From assembly GCA_025923075.1 (NCBI GenBank), contig JAICGN010000027.1, positions 1 to 43,200 on the forward strand: a DNA stretch of 43,200 bases, given 5' to 3'. Source of the DNA: Chitinophagaceae bacterium. Lineage in GTDB: Bacteria; Bacteroidota; Bacteroidia; Chitinophagales; Chitinophagaceae. The position numbers and the translations under genes are program-made. The notes below the pieces were generated by a model. It worked only from the letters and a program-made list of their open reading frames with translations, was not told the origin of the DNA and did not search any database. Shown one piece after another: positions 26,788 to 34,695 of this stretch; the stretch's first letter is position 1, and every line of letters begins with the position of its first letter.

Positions 26788-28008
26788 ATGAGACAATTCT
26801 ATTCATTCCTTTTGCTCCAGGCAATAAAAAAAACTCTTTTGATTATCATCGTTTTTTTTGGAGCATCTTATGCATCTAATGGACAAATCTATTGGGTCAG
26901 CCTGTCGGGTCCAGCCGAAGCACCACCCAATAACTCCCCCGGAACCGGAAAGGCCCTTGTTACAATTGATGCTGTGGCGAATACCATGAGGGTCCAGACC
27001 ACCTTCTCAGGATTATTGGCTGGTGTAACAGCAGCGCACATCCATGCACCTACAGCGGTTCCCGGGACTGGCACTGCAGGGGTGGCAACCACGCTACCAA
27101 CTTTTCCTGGCTTTCCATCAGGTGTAACTGCCGGAACCTACGACCAAACATTTGATATGCTGCTGGCTTCAAGCTACAATCCTGCTTATATTACAAACAA
27201 TGGTGGTACAACTGCCACGGCCTTTACTGCATTAAGAGCGGCAATTAGTGCCGGCCGGGCTTACCTCAATATTCATTCAACTATGTTTCCCGGCGGTGAA
27301 ATCAGAGGTTTTCTCAACCTTTGTCCCACTATAAATGTTGCTATTCCGGATGTACTTGCATTACCGAGCGGTGTGCTTGCCAACACAGTTTATCCCGCTT
27401 ATGCTCCGGCATCATCGTTAATGCTGCAGGCGAATGTTAGTGGCGGCACAGGACCTTACACCTATACCTGGTCCACTGGTGCTACTACTTCCTCTATTAC
27501 GGTGAGTCCTGCGGCGACAACCACCTTTTCCGTTGCGGTTAAGGATCAAAACGGCTGCCCGGGTTCAGCCTCGGCCACAAAAACTATAAATGTGGTGGAT
27601 GTTTCAGGCGGAAATAAGGGTGATAAGATCGTTGTTTGTCATAAAGGAAATGCATTGACGATTGGGAGTTCAGGTGTAGCCGATCACCTTCTGCACGGTG
27701 ATATGTTAGGCAGTTGTGAACCTATTTCGGTTAGATCACGGCCGACCGATGTTATGGAAACAGATTTTGCAATAAGAGTGTTGGCCAACCCTTCACCTAA
27801 CTACTTTGCCATTCAAATACGGGGTCAAGCAGACAACAACATACGACTAACTGTGTATGACAACCTGGGCAGAGTTATAGAAAGAAAGTCCTCGCTGCCA
27901 TCCAATCAAACAGTAAGGTTTGGAAGTTCTTATCGTTCCGGAATCTACCTGGTGGAGATCGTACAGGGAATGCACAAACAAACATTGAAGCTGGTTAAGG
28001 CAAACTAG
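26788..28008 (+). CDS. CHRD-domain protein with type IX secretion sorting tail
   Basis: 406 residues from the ATG at 26788, which gives a signal peptide ending near YASNGQ. Residues about 32-177 are a CHRD domain (WVSLSGPAEAPPNNSPGTGK, VTAAHIHAPTAVPGTGTAG, LNIHSTMFPGGEIRGFL). Next is a SprB/PKD-like repeat (VSGGTGPYTYTWSTGATTSS) and a spacer with VVCHKGNALTIGSSG. The last 80 residues (VLANPSPNYFAIQIRGQADN ... GIYLVEIVQG ... QTLKLVKAN) are a type A C-terminal sorting domain, so it should be exported by the type IX system and attached to the surface or released. CHRD domains come from chordin; their role in bacteria is unknown. Confidence 0.88.
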   Translation: MRQFYSFLLLQAIKKTLLIIIVFFGASYASNGQIYWVSLSGPAEAPPNNSPGTGKALVTIDAVANTMRVQTTFSGLLAGVTAAHIHAPTAVPGTGTAGVATTLPTFPGFPSGVTAGTYDQTFDMLLASSYNPAYITNNGGTTATAFTALRAAISAGRAYLNIHSTMFPGGEIRGFLNLCPTINVAIPDVLALPSGVLANTVYPAYAPASSLMLQANVSGGTGPYTYTWSTGATTSSITVSPAATTTFSVAVKDQNGCPGSASATKTINVVDVSGGNKGDKIVVCHKGNALTIGSSGVADHLLHGDMLGSCEPISVRSRPTDVMETDFAIRVLANPSPNYFAIQIRGQADNNIRLTVYDNLGRVIERKSSLPSNQTVRFGSSYRSGIYLVEIVQGMHKQTLKLVKAN

Positions 28009-28029
28009 CGAACAAGAAAACTGATTTAT

Positions 28030-28060
28030 AAGGCGCTTATAACAGGCGCCTTTTATTTTT
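28030..28060 (+). terminator. Rho-independent terminator after the CHRD gene
   Basis: Stem AAGGCGC (28030-28036) / GCGCCTT (28046-28052) with a 9-base loop, followed by TTATTTTT, 21 bases after the stop codon. Confidence 0.85.
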
Positions 28061-28071
28061 CTTCTTAATTA

Positions 28072-28375
28072 TTTGAATGTTCACAATTGGCAAACGCACT
28101 CTCCTATTACTAAGCAAAGTATCAAACTAATGAAATTCCGTATTCCGAAAGAAATTCCCATGTTTATGCCTTCTATTGACATAACTATTATCCGTTCTAC
28201 GAGATTAGGCTGTTTCATATCAACGTATTTAGGTTGTTCCAATTTTAAATTCCTTACACAAAGTTCCTTCAACGTATTGGATGGGAACAGACCATTAGAT
28301 GAAACGATGAGAATTCTTGCTTAAGGACCTGGATGAAAACCGACACTGGATGAAAGGTTAAGAACTCTTGATGAA
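28072..28375. repeat. Repeat B, degenerate direct copy of 25205-25512
   Basis: Same landmarks in the same order as repeat A. The minus-strand frame that opens the 24931-25353 ORF is present here as MSIEGINMGISFGIRNFISL but stops soon after (VCQL), because a short deletion shifts the frame relative to copy A. No gene is supported between 28061 and 28524; besides this repeat the stretch holds only the 28393-28407 motif copy. Confidence 0.75.
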
Positions 28376-28524
28376 TCACATTTTAAAGCTGAACACCAAC
28401 AGCCGGTGATGTTGAATTGATCGCAAATGTTTCATTGAAGCGTCAGCCGCCATGTTGCAAAACCGAGGTGAGCGGTTCGTTGTTTTAGTTATTTGAAGTG
28501 TCAATTTGATTTTCGAATTTTTCC

Positions 28525-28971
28525 TTAATCCTCGATTGCCTCAATCCCAAGTTGCTTAAGTCGTTCAAGGTGTTCTTTCATGGTCTTGAGCTGATCCGGG
28601 GAGTGTCCCTGCCAATCGGTGACTTCTCCCGTGACCCGAAGCGGATCCCGGGACCGGTATGATTTTGTTGGATTTCCCGGGAACTTCTTATCCGTTAAAT
28701 TGGGGTCATCTTCAATCGGACCTGTCGGCTCTACTATATAAATTCTGCCAGGTCCTTCGCCCAGGGCAAGTTCGGCTCCCCAGGTAGCAGCATCCAAAGT
28801 CGCAGTTAAATATATATAGGACGCTTTCTTCTTCTTACCGTAGTTTGAACTAAAGCCGGGTTCGATCAGGTCTCCCAGCTTCAGACTGGCCTTAGTACCA
28901 TGGTAGAACTTTTGTGAGGTTGAGTCGTCGGTAGACTCTATTGGCTTGTCTTCACTTCTGTTTGTTTTCAT
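28525..28971 (-). CDS. arr: NAD+--rifampin ADP-ribosyltransferase
   Basis: 148 residues. Arr inactivates rifamycins by ADP-ribosylating the C23 hydroxyl using NAD+. The typical segments are FYHGTKASLKLGDLIEPGF, YIYLTATLDAATWGAELAL, RIYIVEPTGPIEDDPNLTDK and KFPGNPTKSYRSRDPLRV; the catalytic triad residues fall at His24, Tyr54 and Asp89, each offset by 5 from the known His19-Tyr49-Asp84. The N-terminal 20 residues are a variable polar extension. GC over 28561-28800 is 127 of 240 bases (53%), well above neighbouring genes, which suggests transfer. It starts 9 bases after the stop of the ADP-ribosylglycohydrolase gene, so the two are probably one transcript. No signal peptide: cytoplasmic. Confidence 0.93.
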   Translation of the reverse strand: MKTNRSEDKPIESTDDSTSQKFYHGTKASLKLGDLIEPGFSSNYGKKKKASYIYLTATLDAATWGAELALGEGPGRIYIVEPTGPIEDDPNLTDKKFPGNPTKSYRSRDPLRVTGEVTDWQGHSPDQLKTMKEHLERLKQLGIEAIED

Positions 28972-28980
28972 TGTCGCTGA

Positions 28981-30507
28981 TTATCTATTTTTAGAATAAA
29001 TCAATAAGGATGATAATAAGCATTCATATCCACTATCGGGATTTAGTAGTTTTAGTTTCACAGTATGCTTGGCATTCTCTAATTGATATTTCCAGGCGAT
29101 CTCATGTCTTCTTAATGTATAACTCACCGGGAGTTTTATCAGTTCATTGAGCCTACCGTCAATGTATAACTCAACATTGGCGACATAGTTAATGCCTTCC
29201 TTGTCGGCGGTACCTTTTTTTGGCCTGCATTCTCCGGCGATCACAAAGGCATCGCCGGTGAATTCGAATTCATATTCATGATCCAATGCTTTTCCTATCC
29301 ACTTTTTGTCAATAGGTATTAAGTCAGTAAAGCTTTGCTCCCGTTCTACGGCTTTTGGTTGCTGGGCTTCTATAACGATCTTATCACCAGTTACTGCTCC
29401 GCCATTTCGTTTTATGTTTTCAATAGCATGCTTGTAACTCATTTCATAAACCTTGTTCAATGAAGTATGGGTGTATTTGAAATCCATGTCTTCAATTTCT
29501 TTCAAACCCATTTTCCAGTATGCAGGTATTTTATCATAACCAAGCATGGCACCAAGTATGCCGGCAACCGTGGAAGGGTTACAATCTGCATCTTGTCCTG
29601 CTCTTGCTGCGATCTCAATGCTCTTACCAAAATCTCCCTTACCATACAACAGACCCAACACTACGTAAGCGGCATTTACTTTTGCATCTATATTAAATGG
29701 CGCAAATACACCTTCGGGACAACCAATATCATCGGTCCATTTCTTTTGGATCTCAAACCAGGTTCTTTTCCAATCATTGGGATATAACTTGTGCCAGTGA
29801 ATTACATCTGATATGCATTGATTGAAAGTGGTATTTGCCGGTACTGTTTTTAGCGCTTCTGAAACTATGTAGTTAATATCTCTTGATGTAAATGCCAATG
29901 CATACATCGCTCCAACATAAACGCCACCATACCAACCGTCGCCATAATTCATGATATGCCCGATCTTTTTAGAAATTTCTGAAGCAGTATTTGGCATTGC
30001 CGGCGACATCAGTCCTGCAAAGTCTGATTCAATTTGATAATCTATACAATCTGCATGCGGATTATTTAACCAATGACCAGATTGTGGCGTAGTAATGCCA
30101 TTCAGAATATTATAGCGTGCTGCCTGGTTAGCATGCCATAGCATATAACCGGCATTTGCAAATGCATTTGCATGTGATGAAACCAGGGCATCCAATCCTT
30201 CTTTGTCAAAGACCTCTACAAATGTTATATCCATATAAAGATCATCATAAATGCCCGGACTGTTGATCATCGATTTCTTCAGCAGTCCATCATACCATTC
30301 CAGTTTTTGATAATCATTGATCATTGTGCCTAAGAAACGAAACTCTACGGGTGCACCATAAGTAACACCGATCGTTTGTCCCGCCCATCCACCTTTGATC
30401 TTGTCTTTTAATATTTCAGTGCTAATACTGAATTTCTTTTGTGCAGTGCAATATGTTGGTGCGAGCAACAATAAACTAAAGAAGCAGACAGTGGATAGAA
30501 TTTTCAT
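28981..30507 (-). CDS. Exported ADP-ribosylglycohydrolase (ARH/DraG) family protein
   Basis: 508 residues with a signal peptide (MKILSTVCFFSLLLLAPTYC, then TAQ). The ARH fold spans about residues 30-370: KGGWAGQTIGVTYGAPVEF, YDDLYMDITFVEVF with Asp 88-89, and ARAGQDADCNPSTVAGILGA with Asp 306 and 308. These are the metal-binding Asp pairs of the family, but the Thr that usually sits beside each pair is replaced (Tyr 87 before the first, Cys 309 after the second). About 130 C-terminal residues form a beta-rich domain (ALDHEYEFEFTGDAFVIAGE, VANVELYIDGRLNELIKLPV), like carbohydrate-binding modules of secreted enzymes. The family removes ADP-ribose from proteins or splits related N- or O-glycosides; this secreted branch is not characterised, so the substrate may be another glycoside. 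It shares an operon with arr. Confidence 0.85.
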   Translation of the reverse strand: MKILSTVCFFSLLLLAPTYCTAQKKFSISTEILKDKIKGGWAGQTIGVTYGAPVEFRFLGTMINDYQKLEWYDGLLKKSMINSPGIYDDLYMDITFVEVFDKEGLDALVSSHANAFANAGYMLWHANQAARYNILNGITTPQSGHWLNNPHADCIDYQIESDFAGLMSPAMPNTASEISKKIGHIMNYGDGWYGGVYVGAMYALAFTSRDINYIVSEALKTVPANTTFNQCISDVIHWHKLYPNDWKRTWFEIQKKWTDDIGCPEGVFAPFNIDAKVNAAYVVLGLLYGKGDFGKSIEIAARAGQDADCNPSTVAGILGAMLGYDKIPAYWKMGLKEIEDMDFKYTHTSLNKVYEMSYKHAIENIKRNGGAVTGDKIVIEAQQPKAVEREQSFTDLIPIDKKWIGKALDHEYEFEFTGDAFVIAGECRPKKGTADKEGINYVANVELYIDGRLNELIKLPVSYTLRRHEIAWKYQLENAKHTVKLKLLNPDSGYECLLSSLLIYSKNR

Positions 30508-30551
30508 TTGGTAGTTATGAAGTCTTAATTGTTGCGATCAAATCAACGTTC

Positions 30552-31988
30552 CTATGCGCTGACGGGCTTTCGGGAAACTGGTTTGATATTTTGATTGACG
30601 CGGAAGAAATTATCCGGATCATATTTCCGTTTGACTTTTGCAAGCTGTTCAAAATTTGCACCAAAAGCTGCTTCAACTCTATCCTCGCCTTCGCTTATAA
30701 AATTCACATAGACGCCCCCGGTAGAATATGGAGCCGTTTGATCAAATAATTTTCTTGCCCAATCAATACACATGGTATCCATAGATTTGTCCTCCCAGCG
30801 TGTGTGAACGTTCATTACAAAATTTGCATTTCTGTGAGGATAGGCGGTAGCATCGGCAGCGATCCGGTTGACAGCACCTCCGAGTTGCCCTACAAATATT
30901 TCACTTAAGGGTGACGGTAAGTTGCCTGTATATTCTATCAGGGTATTTATTAATCCATCGGAAAGTTCTGTGAAGTTGTGTGACTTCCAGTAATTACGGG
31001 CTCCGGGAGTGAGCAGGGGATCAAATGCTTGCTGCCACGCAGCAAATGGTGCAGGCCCTATAACATCCGCTATGGGGTTACCAAAACGACGAAGCGGTTC
31101 CAATACTTTTTCACCTTCTTTCATGTCTCCTGCGTACATAGCCGCGATCACAAAAATTTCTTTGCCATGAACATCCTGCGGAAGAAAAGGAAGAGGCGGA
31201 GCTTTCCTTAACACCACCCAGCAAGTTGCCTTATCAGGCGCTGATGCAACATAGTTTCTGTAATGATCGAAAACTTTTTTTGCATCTTTAAATGGATGGA
31301 CAATCAATCCTGCCAACACCTGTGGTCCTACCGCGTGTAATTTGAATTCAAAGGAAGTTACAATACCGAAATTGCCTGACCCTCCACGTATAGCCCAAAA
31401 GAGATCGGCATTTTCTTTTTCATTGGCACGAATTACTTTTCCGTCGGCAGTGATTACTTCGGCCGAGATCAGATTATCAACCGTAAGCCCATAGCTCCTG
31501 CTAAGCCAGCCAAAGCCTCCGCCCAAGGTAAGTCCGGCAATGCCAGTGGTTGAATTAATTCCGGTTGATGTGGCTAAGCCGTAAAGCTGCGTTTCATGGT
31601 CTACATGACGAAGCGTAGCACCTGGTGCAACAAATGCCGTTTGGGTTTCAGGATTTACCCGAACCCATTTCATTGGCGAAAGATCGATCAGCATCGCATC
31701 ATTTGCTAATGACATACCGGCAATATTGTGTCCGCCACCGCGAATGGATGTTAAAAGATTATGCTCGCGGGCAAATTTCACACAGCTAACCACATCGGCA
31801 GTTCCCATACATTGTACTATAATTGCAGGTCTTCGGTCAATCATGGCATTCCATATCGCTCGGGCTTCATCGTATCCCCGATCAGCTGGCCGTACTAAAT
31901 TGCCGGTAAGCTGTGACCTGAATCCATCTATGATTTCACTGGCAAGAGTGATATCTTTGCCATCAAGTGTTTTAATAGTAGTATTCAT
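30552..31988 (-). CDS. FAD-dependent oxidase, berberine-bridge type
   Basis: 478 residues. The FAD-binding (PCMH) domain has SIRGGGHNIAGMS with the His (87) that normally links to the flavin C8-methyl group, and GIAGLTLGGGFGWLSRSYGL with no Cys, so the second covalent link of bicovalent relatives is absent. The C-terminal BBE-type segment YVNFISEGEDRVEAAFGANF, then LAKVKRKYDPDNFFRVNQNI, is typical. Such enzymes oxidise sugars, alcohols or alkaloid-like substrates with O2. No signal peptide. It is 44 bases upstream of the ADP-ribosylglycohydrolase gene and reads the same way; whether they are co-transcribed is unclear. Confidence 0.9.
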   Translation of the reverse strand: MNTTIKTLDGKDITLASEIIDGFRSQLTGNLVRPADRGYDEARAIWNAMIDRRPAIIVQCMGTADVVSCVKFAREHNLLTSIRGGGHNIAGMSLANDAMLIDLSPMKWVRVNPETQTAFVAPGATLRHVDHETQLYGLATSTGINSTTGIAGLTLGGGFGWLSRSYGLTVDNLISAEVITADGKVIRANEKENADLFWAIRGGSGNFGIVTSFEFKLHAVGPQVLAGLIVHPFKDAKKVFDHYRNYVASAPDKATCWVVLRKAPPLPFLPQDVHGKEIFVIAAMYAGDMKEGEKVLEPLRRFGNPIADVIGPAPFAAWQQAFDPLLTPGARNYWKSHNFTELSDGLINTLIEYTGNLPSPLSEIFVGQLGGAVNRIAADATAYPHRNANFVMNVHTRWEDKSMDTMCIDWARKLFDQTAPYSTGGVYVNFISEGEDRVEAAFGANFEQLAKVKRKYDPDNFFRVNQNIKPVSRKPVSA

Positions 31989-32027
31989 GTCTTAATATTT
32001 TAATGTTAGAAGAACGAATAGTAGTTT

Positions 32028-32744
32028 TTATAACCCCAACACATCTTTCATACTATAAATGCCTTTCTTTCCTTTCAAAAATTCAGCAGCAAGCACAGCG
32101 CCTAAAGCAAATCCCTTTCTTGTATGCGCCGTATGGATGATCTCAATATCATCAACGCCGGAAGAGTATTTTACTTTATGTGTGCCAGCAGCGGGGTCTA
32201 TCCGTTCGCTGAGTATTTCCAATTCTTCAGGGTTATCGCTGATATTGTTCACCCAATTTCTTTTTCGGGAAATATTTTCAAGCACCTGCTCGGCAAGTGT
32301 AATAGCCGTGCCGCTTGGTGCATCTTTTTTTTCTGTGTGATGAATTTCGGTCAACTGTATTTCATAATCCTGATGGGCCTTCATTAATGAGGCAAGCCGT
32401 TTATTCACTTCAAAAAAAATATTGACGCCGACACTAAAATTGCTGGCATATATAAATGCAGTATTATTTTTTTTACAATCGTTATTTATTTCTTCTATTT
32501 TGTCAAGCCAGCCGGTGGAACCGCAAACGGTTCGAACGCCAAACTGCATAAGTTTTTTTACATTATCAAATGCGCTATGCGGCCCGGTAAATTCAATGGC
32601 GACATCCGCTTTATCAAGATTTTCTTTTGTAAACTGATCGGCATTATCAACATCAATTTTTAAAACAATAGTGTGGCCCCGCTGCAAAGCGATGTCTTCA
32701 ATTGCTTTGCCCATTTTACCATAGCCGATTAATGCAATGTTCAT
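32028..32744 (-). CDS. dapB: 4-hydroxy-tetrahydrodipicolinate reductase
   Basis: 238 residues. DapB reduces the diaminopimelate/lysine pathway intermediate HTPA with NAD(P)H. Residues 1-12 carry the nucleotide-binding MNIALIGYGKMG, and the catalytic loop TEIHHTEKKDAPSGTA has the His pair and the Lys that bind the substrate. Shorter than proteobacterial DapB (about 270), as is usual for Bacteroidota. It is the last gene of the parA-parB-DUF5683-dapB string, a conserved order in this phylum in which lepB often follows; here other genes follow instead. Confidence 0.93.
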   Translation of the reverse strand: MNIALIGYGKMGKAIEDIALQRGHTIVLKIDVDNADQFTKENLDKADVAIEFTGPHSAFDNVKKLMQFGVRTVCGSTGWLDKIEEINNDCKKNNTAFIYASNFSVGVNIFFEVNKRLASLMKAHQDYEIQLTEIHHTEKKDAPSGTAITLAEQVLENISRKRNWVNNISDNPEELEILSERIDPAAGTHKVKYSSGVDDIEIIHTAHTRKGFALGAVLAAEFLKGKKGIYSMKDVLGL

Positions 32745-32763
32745 GTTAGTTCAGGGTTTTCGC

Positions 32764-32853
32764 GTTCAGAGTCTAGAGTTCAGAGTTCAGAGTCTGAAGC
32801 TCAAAGGTATTGGATAAGACTCAACTTCAGGAGTCTGACTCTGAACTCTGGAC
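32764..32853. repeat. GAGTTCA/GAGTCT heptamer arms in inverted orientation (copy 2)
   Basis: Left arm 32764-32798 reads GTTCAGAGTCTAGAGTTCAG and on; right arm 32824-32853 is its rough reverse complement (ACTTCAGGAGTCTGACTCTG and on). The arms can form a long hairpin in the transcript between the DUF5683 gene and dapB. Confidence 0.7.
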
Positions 32854-32866
32854 TAATGACTAAGAA

Positions 32867-33475
32867 CTACTTTCCAATCTTCAAAACAAGACTGACGCCA
32901 TTTGTTCTTGCCATGTCGCTATAACCTGGTTTCAGGTGGAGGGAAAGGTCGGGACTTACATCAAAGCCTTTTAAATGTGCATCAACAGCAGCATCAACAA
33001 CATTTAATCCCCAAAGTAATATAAATATCAAGGCAGAGTAATCGACATATCTTCTGAACTCATCTCGTGCAGCCCTGATAGTATTTGGACTTAGTGTTTT
33101 GTAAATCTCATCGAGTTGATTATACTTGGTTGAATCTGGGTTTGGAGGTTGTGCTTCGATCCGGGCAGTGTAGGCGAATTTATATTCCTTATACGTTTTT
33201 ATATTGTCAACAAAAATATAACCTGTTACACCAAGACCTGCATATATAATCGGCACCTTCCAGTATTTTTTGTTGTAGACCTGGCCCCAGCCTGGTATTA
33301 TAGCTGATCTTCTTGCTGCAACTTTTGGGCTATAGACTTTTTTTGTTGCAGTATCCGGTTCCGTTGTTTTTACTATGGCAGAATCTTTTTTGGGTACGGC
33401 ATTTTCTGCAGGCTGATCCTGTGAGTAAACATTGCTTATGAAAAATATGAATATGAGTAAGTAAAAAAATTTCAT
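32867..33475 (-). CDS. DUF5683 family protein
   Basis: 202 residues with a signal peptide (MKFFYLLIFIFFISNVYSQ). A charged region (to residue 48) is followed by the DUF5683 core VAARRSAIIPGWGQVYNKKY, WKVPIIYAGLGVTGYIFVDN, YVDYSALIFILLWGLNVVDA and AAVDAHLKGFDVSPDLSLHL, with two hydrophobic helices. Role unknown; it is regularly found between parB and dapB in Bacteroidota, which supports the call. Confidence 0.85.
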   Translation of the reverse strand: MKFFYLLIFIFFISNVYSQDQPAENAVPKKDSAIVKTTEPDTATKKVYSPKVAARRSAIIPGWGQVYNKKYWKVPIIYAGLGVTGYIFVDNIKTYKEYKFAYTARIEAQPPNPDSTKYNQLDEIYKTLSPNTIRAARDEFRRYVDYSALIFILLWGLNVVDAAVDAHLKGFDVSPDLSLHLKPGYSDMARTNGVSLVLKIGK

Positions 33476-33728
33476 CTGGTTGTTCTGTTTTGCTGAGTAG
33501 CCTTGTCGTCGTACCAGAGTGCGGCCCTTCTACCTCGACAAGTTCGGTGTCTGGGTAAACTGCGACTTAATTGCCGAATATAAGGCAGAACGCTGAACGG
33601 AGCGTCGCAACCGAAGCCCGATAGTAGGATAAAAGCTAAGTACATAAAAACTAAAGATTCAAAATTAAGCATTGAATTGTTAAGTATAAGTTGATGCTAT
33701 CTAAGTTTCCCCTTTGGGGAACAAGGGG
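33476..33728. other. Intergenic stretch between parB and the DUF5683 gene
   Basis: 253 bases with no ORF of note. The half near parB carries a small hairpin (33708-33722). The half near the DUF5683 gene has locally GC-richer DNA (around 33510-33620) that looks like a non-coding insertion rather than the AT-rich spacer nearby. Confidence 0.4.
33708..33722. repeat. TTCCCC-TTT-GGGGAA hairpin after parB
   Basis: A 6-bp perfect stem with a 3-base loop, beginning 6 bases after the parB stop (minus strand). It is followed by ACTTAG, not a T-run, so it is at most a weak terminator or RNA-processing hairpin. A similar C4/G4 hairpin lies between lon and porQ (42719-42742). Confidence 0.5.
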
Positions 33729-34652
33729 CTAATCCAACGGAACATTTAATTGCCCAAGAAGTTTATTTAGCTCTTCCTGCGAATAGTATTCAAATGTGAT
33801 AGAACCGCTATTGCTTTTACTGTGTCTCAGCTTGACCCGCGTGCTGAAATGCGATGCTAATTTATCTTCAATTCGCTGAAAGCCGTCAGGCAATGAATTT
33901 TTTGTAGGTTTTTTAACGGTGCCATTGTCTTTATAAAGATTACGAACCAGGGCTTCGGTTTGACGAACAGATAATCCTTTTTCTTTGATCTCATCAAAAA
34001 TAAAAAGCTGCTTGTCGATGGAATCAACATTGATCAATGCCCGTGCATGACCCATGCTTAATTCGCCAATTCGCACAGCAATTTGTATATCCGGCGGAAG
34101 CTTAAGTAAACGAATAAAGTTGGCGATAGTGCTTCGGTCCTTACTCATTCTCTCTGCCACCTGCTCCTGCGTAAAATCCAATTCTTCCATCATGCGTTTG
34201 TAGCTAAGGGCAATTTCCATTGCATTAAGATCTTCACGCTGCAGGTTTTCAAGCAGCGCCAATTCGAGTAGTTGCTGATCATTGGTTTGCCGTATGTATG
34301 CAGGAATATCCGGAAGCTCTGCAAGTTTTGCTGCCCTTAATCTTCTTTCTCCACTGATCAACCGATACCGGCCAGATGGCATCTTTGTAACTGTTATCGG
34401 TTGAATGATATCATGCAATTTTATTGATGCTGCGAGTTCCTGCAATCCCTGGTCATCAAAGTAGCGACGTGGTTGTTTTGGATTCGCATCAATTACATCA
34501 ACGGGAATCCGCATAATACCAGTCGCCGTCTCTACTACGGCAGGTTTCAACGTTCCGGCACCGGTTTTTAGATCGGCATCGATACTTTGAAGCAAGGAAC
34601 GGATCCCTTTGCCGAGAGCTTCTTTATTTTGGTTGGGCTTTTGAGGGTTCAT
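33729..34652 (-). CDS. parB: Chromosome partition protein ParB
   Basis: 307 residues. ParB binds centromere-like parS sites, spreads as a CTP clamp and loads condensin. Seen are the CTPase boxes VDVIDANPKQPRRYFDDQGL and ISGERRLRAAKLAELPDIPA (GERR motif), the helix-turn-helix TQEQVAERMSKDRSTIANFI and a C-terminal dimerisation tail. Its partner parA is upstream but separated by an S23-type gene; the usual spacing is close. No parS palindrome was found in the window. Confidence 0.93.
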   Translation of the reverse strand: MNPQKPNQNKEALGKGIRSLLQSIDADLKTGAGTLKPAVVETATGIMRIPVDVIDANPKQPRRYFDDQGLQELAASIKLHDIIQPITVTKMPSGRYRLISGERRLRAAKLAELPDIPAYIRQTNDQQLLELALLENLQREDLNAMEIALSYKRMMEELDFTQEQVAERMSKDRSTIANFIRLLKLPPDIQIAVRIGELSMGHARALINVDSIDKQLFIFDEIKEKGLSVRQTEALVRNLYKDNGTVKKPTKNSLPDGFQRIEDKLASHFSTRVKLRHSKSNSGSITFEYYSQEELNKLLGQLNVPLD

Positions 34653-34664
34653 AGTTTGTAGTTG

Positions 34665-34691
34665 GGAGTTCGGAGTTCATAGTTCGGAGTC
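34665..34691 (+). repeat. GAGTTCG heptamer array (copy 3), 3' side of the S23-type gene
   Basis: Reads GGAGTTCGGAGTTCATAGTT and on, on the plus strand, between the S23-type stop and the parB start. It is in inverted orientation relative to copy 4 at 35081-35170 on the other side of the gene. Confidence 0.8.
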
Positions 34692-34695
34692 CAGC

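Noticed and set aside
28073-28324. Plus-strand 83-codon ORF in repeat B
   Set aside because: Lies wholly within the repeat. The copy in repeat A diverges without codon-position bias, so it is not supported as a gene.
24964-28407. Integron attC sites
   Set aside because: The CCAACAACGGC copies lack the paired R and L boxes of attC, and no integron integrase is visible. Only a recurring motif is claimed.
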